Source of the DNA: Clusia tigrina
Taxonomy: Eukaryota; Arthropoda; Insecta; Diptera; Clusiidae
Assembly (NCBI GenBank): GCA_920105625.2
Contig: OV050030.1
Coordinates: forward strand, 240,529,889-240,593,888
Length of the DNA stretch: 64,000 bases
Reading direction: 5' to 3'
The number at the start of each line of letters is the position of its first letter. Position 1 is the stretch's first letter. The notes beneath the pieces were generated by a model that did no database searches, was not told the DNA's origin, and saw nothing but the letters and a program-made list of their open reading frames with translations. Below, one piece after another: positions 49,001 to 61,323 of this stretch. A program made the translations under genes and the position numbers.

Positions 49001-49960
49001 GTTTGCAACATACAAATGCTTGTAACTTTTTACTGGAGCGTCATAAAACCTCGAAATTTTGTAGCAATAAAGTACTCGAGCCTCTTGTCAATTTAAGCTA
49101 TCGCTCAAAGCTATGCTACCCTTGAGTCCCAAATAAAACACTGATTAAATTTCAAATGGCCCTAACTTCTATACGGTACGTCCTACACCTATCAAAGTTT
49201 GCAACATTCAAATGCTTGTAAGTTTTTACTGGAGCGTCATAAAACCTTGAAATTTTGTAACAATAAAGTACTCGAGCCTCTTGTCAATTTAAGCAATCGC
49301 TCAAAGCTATGCTACCCTTGTGTCCCAAATCAAACACTGATAAAACTTCAAATGGCCCTAAATTCTATACGGAACGTCCTACACCTATCAAAGTTTGCAA
49401 CATACAAATGCTTGTAACTTTTTACTGGAGCGTCATAAAACCTTGAAATTTTGTAACAATAAAGTACTCGAGCCTCTTGACAATTTAAGTTATCGCTCAC
49501 AGCTATGCTACCCTTGAGTCCCAAATCAAACACTGATAAAACTTCTAATGGCCCTAACTTCTAAACGGTACGTCCTACACCTATCAAAGTTTGCAACATA
49601 CAAATGCTTGTAACTTTTTACTGGAGCGTCATAAAACCTTGAAATTTTGTAACAATAAAGTACTCGAGCTTCTGCTCAATTTAAGCTATCGCTCAAAGAT
49701 ATGCTACCCTTGAGTCCCAAATAAAACACTGATAAAACTTCAAATGGCCCTAACTTCTATACGGTACGTCCTACATCTATCAAAGTTTGCAACATACAAA
49801 TGCTTGTAACTTTTTGCTGGAGCGTCATAAAACCTCGAAATTTGTAACAATAAAGTACTCGAGCCTCTTGTCAATTTAAGCTATCGCTCAAAGCTATGCT
49901 ACCCTTGAGTCCCAAATCAAACACTGGTAAAACTTCAAATGGCCCTAACTTCTATACGGT
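46043..49960. repeat. Copy of the 25-28.6 kb region inserted between the long duplicates
   Basis: From the 195-bp monomer at 46043, types match 25082 onward at 20,961 bp until about 47806, then at 21,353 bp up to 49960. The 392-bp step reflects two extra monomers. The pentamer a-b-c-d-e lies at 46238-47217, and a run from about 46630 to 47609 is repeated at 48002-48981 (1,372 bp, seven monomers). The AAGCTTGCAAC a/b pair and CGCAATTTTG monomers are diagnostic. Confidence 0.83.
46238..47217. repeat. Canonical pentamer a-b-c-d-e
   Basis: This is the same order as 25277-26256. Its a monomer begins ACGTCCTACATC rather than ACGTCCTACACC, exactly as at 25277. The e monomer has CGCAATTTTG and AATTTATCGC. 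Confidence 0.85.
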
Positions 49961-50940
49961 ACGTCCTACACCTATCAAAGTTTGCAACATTCAAATGCTT
50001 GTAACTTTTTACTGGAGCGTCATAAAACCTTGAAATTTTGTAACAATAAAGTACTCGAGCCTCTTGTCAATTTAAGCTATCGCTCAAAGCTATGCTACCC
50101 TTGTGTCCCAAATCAAACACTGATAAAACTTCAAATGGCCCTAACTTCTATACGGAACGTCCTACACCTATCAAAGTTTGTAACATACAAATGCTTGTAA
50201 CTTTTTACTGGAGCGTCATAAAACCTTGAAATTTTGTAACAATAAAGTGCTCGAGCCTCTTGTCAATTTAAGTTATCGTTCACAGCTATGCTACCCTTGA
50301 GTCCCAAATCAAACACTAATAAAACTTTTAATGGCCCTAACTTCTAAACGGTACGTCCTACACCTATCAAAGTTTGCAACATACAAATGCTTGTAACTTT
50401 TTACTGGAGCGTCATAAAACCTTGAAATTTTGTAACAATAAAGTACTCGAGCCTCTGCTCAATTTAAGCTATCGCTCAAAGATATGCTACCCTTGAGTCC
50501 CAAATAAAACACTGATAAAACTTCAAATGGCCCTAACTTCTATACGGAACGTCCTACACCTATCAAAGTGTGCAACATACAAAAGCTTGTAACTTTTTAC
50601 TGGAGCGTCATAAAACCTTGAAATTTTGTAAAAATAAAGTACTCGAGCCTCTGCTCAATTTAAGCTATCGCTCAAAGTTATGCTACCCTTGAGTCCCAAA
50701 TCAAACACTCATAAAACTTCAAATGGCCCTAACTTATTTACGGTACGTCCTACATCTATCAAAGTTTGCAACATACAAATGCTTGTAACTTTTTACTGGA
50801 GCGTCATAAAACCTCGAAATTTTGTAACAATAAAGTACTCGAGCCTCTTGTCAATTTAAGTTATCGCTTAAAGCTATGCTACCCTTGAGTCCCAAATCAA
50901 AAACTGATTAAATTTCAAATGGCCCTAACTTCTATACGGT
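49961..50940. repeat. Canonical pentamer a-b-c-d-e
   Basis: This is a clear a-b-c-d-e order with the d monomer at 50549 (AAGTGTGCAAC, GTAAAAATAAAG) and e at 50745 (ATCGCTTAAAGC near 50864, private). Its b monomer has ATCGTTCACAGC near 50275. Confidence 0.86.
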
Positions 50941-53900
50941 ACGTCCTACACCTATCAAAGTTTGCAACATTCAAATGCTTGTAACTTTTTACTGGAGCGT
51001 CATAAAACCTTGAAATTTTGTAACAATAAAGTACTCGAGCCTCTTGTCAATTTAAGCTATCGCTCAAAGCTATGCTACCCTTGTGTCCCAAATCAAACAC
51101 TGATAAAACTTCAAATGGCCCTAACTTCTATACGGAACGTCCTACACCTATCAAAGTTTGCAACATACAAATGCTTGTAACTTTTTACTAGAGCGTCATA
51201 AAACCTTGAAATTTTGTAACAATAAAGTACTCGAGCCTCTTGTCAATTTAAGTTATCGCTCACAGCTATGCTACCCTTGAGTCCCAAATCAAACACTGAT
51301 AAAACTTCTAATGGCCCTAACTTCTAAACGGTACGTCCTACACCTATCAAAGTTTGCAACATACAAATGCTTGTAACTTTTTACTGGAGCGTCATAAAAC
51401 CTTGAAATTTTGTAACAATAAAGTACTCGAGCTTCTGCTCAATTTAAGCTATCGCTCAAAGATATGATATCCTTGAGTCCCAAATAAAACACTGATAAAA
51501 CTTCAAATGGCCCTAACTTCTATACGGTACGTCCTACATCTATCAAAGTTTGTAACATACAAATGCTTGTAACTTTTTACTGGAGCGTCATAAAACCTCG
51601 AAATTTTGTAACAATAAAGTACTTGAGCCTCTTGTCAATTTAAGCTATCGCTCAAACCTATGCTACCCTTGAGTCCCAAATCAAACACTGGTAAAACTTC
51701 AAATGGCCCTAACTTCTAAACGGTACGTCCTACACCTATCAAAGTTTGCAACATTCAAATGCTTGTAACTTTTTACTGGAGCGTCATAAAACCTTGAAAT
51801 TTTGTAACAATAAAGTAATCGAGCCTCTGCTCAATTTAAGTTATCGCTCAAAGATATGCTACCCTTGAGTCCCAAATAAAACACTGATAAAACTTCAAAT
51901 GGCCCTAACTTCTATACGGAACGTCCTACACCTATCAAAGTTTGCAACATACAAAAGCTTGTAACTTTTTACTGGAGCGTCATAAAACCTTGAAATTTTG
52001 TAACAATAAAGTACTCGAGCCTCTGCTCAATTTATGTTATCGCTCAAAGTTATGCTACCCTTGAGTCCCAAATCAAACACTCATAAAACTTCAAATGGCC
52101 CTAACTTATTTACGGTACGTCCTACATCTATCAAAGTTTGCAACATACAAATACTTGTAACTTTTTACTGGAGCGTCATAAAACCTCGAAATTTTGTAGC
52201 AATAAAGTACTCGAGCCTCTTGTCAATTTAAGCTATCGCTCAAAGCTATGCTACCCTTGAGTCCCAAATAAAACACTGATTAAATTTCAAATGGCCCTAA
52301 TTTCTATACGGTACGTCCTACACCTATCAAAGTTTGCAACATTCAAATGCTTGTAACTTTTTACTGGAGCGTCATAAAACCTTGAAATTTTGTAACAATA
52401 AAGTACTCGAGCCTCTTGTCAATTTAAGCAATCGCTCAAAGCTATGCTACCCTTGTGTCCCAAATCAAACACTGATAAAACTTCAAATGGCCCTAAATTC
52501 TATACGGAACGTCCTACACCTATCAAAGTTTGCAACATACAAATGCTTGTAACTTTTTACTGGAGCGTCATAAAACCTTGAAATTTTGTAACAATAAAGT
52601 ACTCGAGCCTCTTGACAATTTAAGTTATCGCTCACAGCTATGCTACCCGTGAGTCCCAAATCAAACACTGATAAAACTTCTAATGGCCCTAACTTCTAAA
52701 CGGTACGTCCTACACCCATCAAAGTTTGCAACATACAAATGCTTGTAACTTTTTACTGGAGCGTCATAAAACCTTGAAATTATGTAACAATAAAGTACTC
52801 GAGCTTCTGCTCAATTTAAGCTATCGCTCAAAGATATGCTACCCTTGAGTCCCAAATAAAACACTGATAAAACTTCAAATGGCCCTAACTTCTATACGGT
52901 ACGACCTACATCTATCAAAGTTTGCAACATACAAATGCTTGTAACTTTTTGCTGGAGCGTCATAAAACCTCGAAATTTGTAACAATAAAGTACTCGAGCC
53001 TCTTGTCAATTTAAGCTATCGCTCAAAGCTATGCTACCCTTGAGTCCCAAATCAAACACTGGTAAAACTTCAAATGGCCCTAACTTCTATACGGTACGTC
53101 CTACACCTATCAAAGTTTGCAACATTCAAATGCTTGTAACTTTTTACTGGAGCGTCATAAAACCTTGAAATTTTGTAACAATAAAGTACTCGAGCCTCTT
53201 GTCAATTTAAGCTATCGCTCAAAGCTATGCTACCCTTGAGTCCCAAATCAAACACTGATAAAACTTCAAATGGCCCTAACTTCTATACTGAACGACCTAC
53301 ACCTATCAAAGTTTGTAACATACAAATGCTTGTAACTTTTTACTGGAGCGTCATAAAACCTTGAAATTTTGTAACAATAAAGTGCTCGAGCCTCTTGTCA
53401 ATTTAAGTTATCGTTCACAGCTATGCTACCCTTGAGTCCCAAATCAAACACTAATAAAACTTTTAATGGCCCTAACTTCTAAACGGTACGTCCTACACCT
53501 ATCAAAGTTTGCAACATACAAAAGCTTGTAACTTTTTACTGGAGCGTCATAAAACCTTGAAATTTTGTAACAATAAAGTACTCGAGCCTCTGCTCAATTT
53601 AAGCTATCGCTCAAAGTTATGCTACCCTTGAGTCCCAAATCAAACACTCATAAAACTTCAAATGGTCCTAACTTATTTACGGTACGTCCTACATCTATCA
53701 AAGTTTGCAACATACAAATGCTTGTAACTTTTTACTGGAGCGTCATAAAACCTCGAAATTTTGTAACAATAAAGTACTCGAGCCTCTTGTCAATTTAAGT
53801 TATCGCTCAAAGCTATGCCACCCTTGAGTCTTAAATCAAAAACTGATAAAACTTCAAATGGCCCTAACTTCTATACGGTACGTCCTACATCTATCAAAGT

Positions 53901-54270
53901 TTGCAACATACAAATGCTTGTAACTTTTTGCTGGAGCGTCATAAAACCTCGAAATTTGTAACAATAAAGTACTCGAGCCTCTTGTCAATTTAAGCTATCG
54001 CTCAAAGCTATGCTACCCTTGAGTCCCAAATCAAACACTGGTAAAACTTCAAATGGCCCTAACTTCTATACGGTACGTCCTACACCTATCAAAGTTTGCA
54101 ACATTCAAATGCTTGTAACTTTTTACTGGAGCGTCATAAAACCTTGAAATTTTGTAACAATAAAGTACTCGAGCCTCTTGTCAATTTAAGCTATCGCTCA
54201 AAGCTATGCTACCCTTGTGTCCCAAATCAAACACTGATAAAACTTCAAATGGCCCTAACTTCTATACGGA
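50941..54270. repeat. 16-monomer block, copy 3 (17 monomers here)
   Basis: This is the fullest copy of the block at 32722 and 37816. It contains the intact pair 52313 (CATTC, AAGCAATCGC, CTAAATTC) and 52509 (CTTGACAATTT, CACAGC, CCCGTGAG). Private changes include ACTTGAGCC near 51622 (XhoI lost), AAATTATGTAAC near 52778 and ATGCCACCC near 53817. Confidence 0.85.
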
Positions 54271-55054
54271 ACGTCCTACACCTATCAAAGTTTGTAACAT
54301 ACAAATGCTTGTAACTTTTTACTGGAGCGTCATAAAACCTTGAAATTTTGTAACAATAAAGTGCTCGAGCCTCTTGTCAATTTAAGTTATCGCTCACAGC
54401 TATGCTACCCTTGAGTCCCAAATCAAACACTAATAAAACTTTTAATGGCCCTAACTTCTAAACGATACGTCCTACACCTATCAAAGTTTGCAACATACAA
54501 ATGCTTGTAACTTTTTACTGGAGCGTCATAAAACCTTGAAATTTTGTAACAATAAAGTACTCGAGCCTCTGCTCAATTTAAGCTATCGCTCAAAGATATG
54601 CTACCCTTGAGTCCCAAATAAAACACTGATAAAACTTCAAATGGCCCTAACTTCTATACGGAACGTCCTACACCTATCAAAGTGTGCAACATACAAAAGC
54701 TTGTAACTTTTTACTGGAGCGTCATAAAATCTTGAAATTTTGTAAAAATAAAGTACTCGAGCCTCTGCTCAATTTAAGCTATCGCTCAAAGTTATGCTAC
54801 CCTTGAGTCCCAAATCAAACACTCATAAAACTTCAAATGGCCCTAACTTATTTACGGTACGTCCTACATCTATCAAAGTTTGCAACATACAAATGCTTGT
54901 AACTTTTTACTGGAGCGTCATAAAACCTCGAAATTTTGTAACAATAAAGTACTCGAGCCTCTTGTCAATTTAAGTTATCGCTCAAAGCTATGCTACCCTT
55001 GAGTCCCAAATCAAAAACTGATTAAATTTCAAATGGCCCTAACTTCTATACGGT
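54075..55054. repeat. Canonical pentamer a-b-c-d-e
   Basis: This is the partner of 40754-41733 at 13,321 bp, including ACGATACGTCC and CATAAAATCTTG. Confidence 0.86.
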
Positions 55055-57405
55055 ACGTCCTACACCTATCAAAGTTTGCAACATTCAAATGCTTGTAACT
55101 TTTTACTGGAGCGTCATAAAACCTTGAAATTTTGTAACAATAAAGTACTCGAGCCTCTTGTCAATTTAAGCAATCGCTCAAAGCTATGCTACCCTTGTGT
55201 CCCAAATCAAACACTGATAAAACTTCAAATGGCCCTAAATTCTATACGGAACGTCCTACACCTATCAAAGTTTGCAAGATACAAATGCTTGTAACTTTTT
55301 ACTGGAGCGTCATAAAACCTTGAAATTTTGTAACAATAAAGTACTCGAGCCTCTTGACAATTTAAGTTATCGCTCACAGCTATGCTACCCGTGAGTCCCA
55401 AATCAAACACTGATAAAACTTCTAATGGCCCTAACTTCTAAACGGTACGTCCTACACCTATCAAAGTTTGCAACATACAAATGCTTGTAACTTTTTACTG
55501 GAGCGTCATAAAACCTTGAAATTTTGAAACAATAAAGTACTCGAGCTTCTGCTCAATTTAAGCTATCGCTCAAAGATATGCTACCCTTGAGTCCCAAATA
55601 AAACACTGATAAAACTTCAAATGGCCCTAACTTCTATACGGTACGACCTACATCTATCAAAGTTTGCAACATAGAAATGCTTGTAACTTTTTGCTGGAGC
55701 GTCATAAAACCTCGAAATTTGTAACAATAAAGTACTCGAGCCTCTTGTCAATTTAAGCTATCGCTCAAAGCTATGCTACCCTTGAGTCCCAAATCAAACA
55801 CTGGTAAAACTTCAAATGGCCCTAACTTCTATACGGTACGTCCTACACCTATCAAAGTTTGCAACATTCAAATGCTTGTAACTTTTTACTGGAGCGTCAT
55901 AAAACCTTGAAATTTTGTAACAATAAAGTACTCGAGCCTCTTGTCAATTTAAGCTATCGCTCAAAGCTATGCTACCCTTGTGTCCCAAATCAAACACTGA
56001 TAAAACTTCAAATGGCCCTAACTTCTATACGGAACGTCCTACACCTATCAAAGTTTGTAACATACAAATGCTTGTAACTTTTTACTGGAGCGTCATAAAA
56101 CCTTGAAATTTTGTAACAATAAAGTGCTCGAGCCTCTTGCCAATTTAAGTTATCGCTCACAGCTATGCTACCCTTGAGTCCCAAATCAAACAGTAATAAA
56201 ACTTTTAATGGCCCTAACTTCTAAACGGTACGTCCTACACCTATCAAAGTTTGCAACATACAAAAGCTTGTAACTTTTTACTGGAGCGTCATAAAACCTT
56301 GAAATTTTGTAACAATAAAGTACTCGAGCCTCTGCTCAATTTAAGCTATCGCTCAAAGTTATGCTACCCTTGAGTCCCAAATCAAACACTCATAAAACTT
56401 CAAATGGTCCTAACTTATTTACGGTACGTCCTACATCTATCAAAGTTTGCAACATACAAATGCTTGTAACTTTTTACTGGAGCGTCATAAAACCTCGAAA
56501 TTTTGTAACAATAAAGTACTCGAGCCTCTTGTCAATTTAAGTTATCGCTCAAAGCTATGCTACCCTTGAGTCCCAAATCAAAAACTGATTAAATTTCAAA
56601 TGGCCCTAACTTCTATACGGTACGTCCTACACCTATCAAAGTTTGCAACATTCAAATGCTTGTAACTTTTTACTGGAGCGTCATAAAACCTTGAAATTTT
56701 GTAACAATAAAGTACTCGAGCCTCTTGTCAATTTAAGCTATCGCTCAAAGCTATGCTACCCTTGTGTCCCAAATCAAACACTGATAAAACTTCAAATGGC
56801 CCTAACTTCTATACGGAACGTCCTACACCTATCAAAGTTTGCAACATACAAATGCTTGTAACTTTTTACTGGAGCGTCATAAAACGTTGAAATTTTGTGA
56901 CAATAAAGTACTCGAATCTCTTATCAATTTAAGTTATCGCTCACAGCTATGCTACCCTTGAGTCCCAAATTAAACACTGATAAAACTTCTAATGGCCCTA
57001 ACTTCTAAACGGTACGTCCTACACCTATCAAAGTTTGCAACATACAAATGCTTGTAACTTTTTACTGGAGCGTCATAAAACCTTGAAATTTTGTAACAAT
57101 AAAGTACTCGAGCTTCTGCTCAATTAAAGCTATCGCTCAAAGATATGCTATCCTTGAGTCCCAAATAAAACACTGATAAAACTTCAAATGGCCCTAACTT
57201 CTATACGGTACGTCCTACATCTATCAAAGTTTGCAACATACAAATGCTTGTAACTTTTTACTGGAGCGTCATAAAACCTCGAAATTTAGTAGCAATAAAG
57301 TACTCGAGCCTCTTGTCAATTTAAGCTATCGCTCAAAGCTATGCTACCCTTGAGTCCCAAAAAAAAAACTGTTTAAATTTCAAATGGCCCTAACTTCTAT
57401 ACGGT
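55055..57405. repeat. Segment paralleling 41734-44084
   Basis: Twelve monomers match 41734-44084 at 13,321 bp, including one 195-bp monomer at 55643 with CATAGAAATGC. Private words are TGCAAGATAC near 55274, TTTTGAAACAATAAAG near 55523, CTTGCCAATTT near 56138 and AACAGTAATAAAAC near 56189, followed by the substitution cluster from 56886. Confidence 0.83.
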
Positions 57406-59363
57406 ACGTCCTACACCTATCAAAGTTTGCAACATTCAAATGCTTGTAACTTTTTACTGGAGCGTCATAAAACCTTGAAATTTTGTAACAATAAAGTACT
57501 CGAGCCTCTTGTCAATTTAAGCAATCGCTCAAAGCTATTCTACCCTTGTGTCCCAAATCAAACACTGATAAAACTTCAAATGGCCCTAAATTATATACGG
57601 AACGTCCTACACCTATCAAAGTTTGCAACATACAAATGCTTGTAACTTTTTACTATAGCGTCATAAAACCTTGAAATTTTGTAACAATAAAGTACTCGAG
57701 CCTCTTGACAATTTAAGTTATCGCTCACAGCTATGCTACCCGTGAGTCCCAAATCAAACACTGATAAAACTTCTAATGGCCCTAACTTCTAAACGGTACG
57801 TCCTACACCTATCAAAGTTTGCAACATACAAATGCTTGTAACTTTTTACTGGAGCGTCATAAAACCTTGAAATTTTGTAACAATAAAGTACTCGAGCTTC
57901 TGCTCAATTTAAGCTATCGCTCAAAGATATGCTACCCTTGAGTCCCAAATAAAACACTGATAAAACTTCAAATGGCCCTAACTTCTATACGGTACGACCT
58001 ACATCTATCAAAGTTTGCAACATACAAATGCTTGTAACTTTTTGCTGGAGCGTCATAAAACCTCGGAATTTGTAACAATAAAGTACTCGAGCCTCTTGTC
58101 AATTTAAGCTATCGCTCAAAGCTATGCTACCCTTGAGTCCCAAATCAAACACTGGTAAAACTTCAAATGGCCCTAACTTCTATACGGTACGTCCTACACC
58201 TATCAAAGTTTGCAACATTCAAATGCTTGTAACTTTTTACTGGAGCGTCATAAAACCTTGAAATTTTATAACAATAAAGTACTCGAGCCTCTTGTCAATT
58301 TAAGCTATCGCTCAAAGCTCTGCTACCCTTGTGTCCCAAATCAAACACTGATAAAACTTCAAATGGCCCTAACTTCTATACGGAACGTCCTACACCTATC
58401 AAAGTTTGCAACATACAAATGCTTGTAACTTTTTACTGGAGCGTCATAAAACCTTGAAATTTTGTAACAATAAAGTACTCGAGCCTCTTGTCAATTTAAG
58501 CAATCGCTCAAAGCTATGCTACCCTTGTGTCCCAAATCAAACACTGATAAAACTTCAAATGGCCGTAAATTATATACGGAACGTCCTACACCTATCAAAG
58601 TTTGCAACATACAAATGCTTGTAACTTTTTACTGGAGCGTCATAAAACCTTGAAATTTTGTAACAATAAAGTACTCGAGCCTCTTGACAATTTAAGTTAT
58701 CGCTCACAGCTATGCTACCCGTGAGTCCCAAATCAAACACTGATAAAACTTCTAATGGCCCTAACTTCTAAACGGTACGTCCTACACCTATCAAAGTTTG
58801 CAACATACAAATGCTTGTAACTTTTTACTGGAGCGTCATAAAACCTTGAAATTTTGTAACAATAAAGTACTCGAGCTTCTGCTCAATTTAAGCTATCGCT
58901 CAAAGATATGCTACCCTTGAGTCCCAAATAAAACACTGATAAAACTTCAAATGGCCCTAACTTCTATACGGTACGACCTACATCTATCAAAGTTTGCAAC
59001 ATACAAATGCTTGTAACTTTTTGCTGGAGCGTCATAAAACCTCGGAATTTGTAACAATAAAGTACTCGAGCCTCTTGTCAATTTAAGCTATCGCTCAAAG
59101 CTATGCTACCCTTGAGTCCCAAATCAAACACTGGTAAAACTTCAAATGGCCCTAACTTCTATACGGTACGTCCTACACCTATCAAAGTTTGCAACATTCA
59201 AATGCTTGTAACTTTTTACTGGAGCATCATAAAACCTCGAAATTTTGTAGCAATAAAGTACTCGAGCCTCTTGTCAATTTAAGCTATCGCTCAAAGCTAT
59301 ACTACCCTTGAGTCCCAAATAAAACACTGATTAAATTTCAAATGGCCCTAACTTCTATACGGT
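57406..59363. repeat. Two tandem 979-bp pentamers, downstream copy
   Basis: Partner of 44085-46042. The second pentamer starts at 58385 with GGCCGTAAATTATATACG, a private word that recurs at 63851. The final monomer (59168) switches to GTAGC, CTATACTACCC and ATTAAATTT, the first of the Domain III markers. Confidence 0.82.
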
Positions 59364-60147
59364 ACGTCCTACACCTATCAAAGTTTGCAACATTCAAATG
59401 CTTGTAACTTTTTACTGGAGCGTCATAAAACCTTGAAATTTTGTAACAATAAAGTACTCGAGCCTCTTGTCAATTTAAGCAATCGCTCAAAGCTATGCTA
59501 CCCTTGTGTCCCAAATCAAACACTGATAAAACTTCAAATGGCCCTAAATTCTATACGGAACGTCCTACACCTATCAAAGTTTGCAACATACAAATGCTTG
59601 TAACTTTTTACTGGAGCGTCATAAAACCTTGAAATTTTGTAACAATAAAGTACTCGAGCCTCCTGACAATTTAAGTTATCGCTCACAGCTATACTACCCT
59701 TGAGTCCCAAATCAAACACTGATAAAACTTCTAATGGCCCTAACTTCTAAACGGTACGTCCTACACCTATCAAAGTTTGCAACATACAAATGCTTGTAAC
59801 TTTTTACTGGAGCGTCATAAAACCTTGAAATTTTGTAGCAATAAAGTACTCGAGCCTCTTGTCAATTTAAGCTATCGCTCAAAGCTATACTACCCTTGAG
59901 TCCCAAATAAAACACTGATTAAATTTCAAATGGCCCTAACTTCTAAACGGTACGTCCTACACCTATCAAAGTTTGCAACATACAAATGCTTGTAACTTTT
60001 TACTGGAGCGTCATAAAACCTTGAAATTTTGTAACAATAAAGTACTCGAGCTTCTGCTCAATTAAAGCTATCGCTCAAAGATATGCTATCCTTGAGTCCC
60101 AAATAAAACACTGATAAAACTTCAAATGGCCCTAACTTCTATACGGT
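59364..60147. repeat. Lead-in to Domain III
   Basis: Four monomers: AAGCAATCGC (59364), CTTCCTGACAATTT-region monomer with CTATACTACCC (59560; reads CCTGACAATTT), a GTAGC monomer with CTATACTACCC and a CTAAACGG end (59756), and the CAATTAAAGC plus GCTATCC type (59952). The CTATACTACCC variant has spread over several unlike monomers here, which suggests local conversion. Confidence 0.78.
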
Positions 60148-61323
60148 ACGTCCTACATCTATCAAAGTTTGCAACATACAAATGCTTGTAACTTTTTACT
60201 GGAGCGTCATAAAACCTCGAAATTTTGTAACAATAAAGTACTCGAGCCTTTTGTCAATTTAAGCTATCGCTCAAAGCTATGCTACCCTTGAGTCCCAAAT
60301 CAAACACTGATAAAACTTCAAATGGCCCTAACTTCTATACGGTACGTCCTACACCTATCAAAGATTGCAACATTCAAATGCTTGTAACTTTTTACTGGAG
60401 CGTCATAAAACCTTGAAATTTTATAACAATAAAGTACTCGAGCCTCTTGTCAATTTAAGCTATCGCTCAAAGCTCTGCTACCCTTGTGTCCCAAATCAAA
60501 CACTGATAAAACTTCAAATGGCCCTAACTTCTATACGGAACGTCCTACACCTATCAAAGTTTGCAACATACAAATGCTTGTAACTTTTTACTGGAGCATC
60601 ATAAAACCTCGAAATTTTGTAGCAATAAAGTACTCGAGCCTCTTGTCAATTTAAGCTATCGCTCAAAGCTATACTACCCTTGAGTCCCAAATAAAACACT
60701 GATTAAATTTCAAATGGCCCTAACTTCTATACGGTATGTCCTACACCTATCAAAGTTTGCAACATTCAAATGCTTGTAACTTTTTACTGGAGCGTCATAA
60801 AACCTTGAAATTTTGTAACAATAAAGTACTCGAGCCTCTTGTCAATTTAAGCAATCGCTCAAAGCTATGCTACCCTTGTGTCCCAAATCAAACACTTATA
60901 AAACTTCAAATGGCCCTAAATTCTATACGGAACGTCCTACACCTATCAAAGTTTGCAACATACAAATGCTTGTAACTTTTTACTGGAGCGTCATAAAACC
61001 TTGAAATTTTGTAACAATAAAGTACTCGAGCCTCTTGACAATTTAAGTTATCGCTCACAGCTATGCTACCCTTGGGTCCCAAATTAAACACTGATAAAAC
61101 TTCTAATGGCCCTAACTTCTAAACGGTACGTCCTACACCTATCAAAGTTTGCAACATACAAATGCTTGTAACTTTTTACTGGAGCGTCATAAAACCTTGA
61201 AATTTTGTAACAATAAAGTACTCGAGCTTCTGCTCAATTAAAGCTATCGCTCAAAGATATGCTATCCTTGAGTCCCAAATAAAACACTGATAAAACTTCA
61301 AATGGCCCTAACTTCTATACGGT
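60148..61323. repeat. Domain III HOR, unit 1 (six monomers, 1,176 bp)
   Basis: Monomers: 60148 (CTACATC, ACCTCG, CCTTTTGTC), 60344 (AAAGATTGCAAC, TTTTATAAC, AGCTCTGC), 60540 (GAGCATC, GTAGC, CTATACTACCC), 60736 (ATGTCC start, AAGCAATCGC), 60932 (CTTGACAATTT, TTGGGTCCC) and 61128 (CAATTAAAGC, GCTATCC). The same order follows at 61324, minus one monomer. Confidence 0.86.

Larger units (their letters stand above)
49961..59250. repeat. Long duplicated block, copy 2 (9.3 kb)
   Basis: This is the partner of 36836-45930. It retains both monomers (52313 and 52509) at the point where copy 1 lost one. Divergence begins near 59250, where GTAGC replaces GTAAC and CTTGTC replaces CTTGAC. Most of the block is nearly identical to copy 1 by eye, except for a cluster of private changes at 56886-57539. 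Confidence 0.87.

Noticed and set aside
60736..60975. Frame beginning with a true ATG
   Set aside because: The ATG comes from a single C-to-T change (ACGTCC to ATGTCC) at the monomer start. The remainder is the ordinary 72-codon satellite frame.
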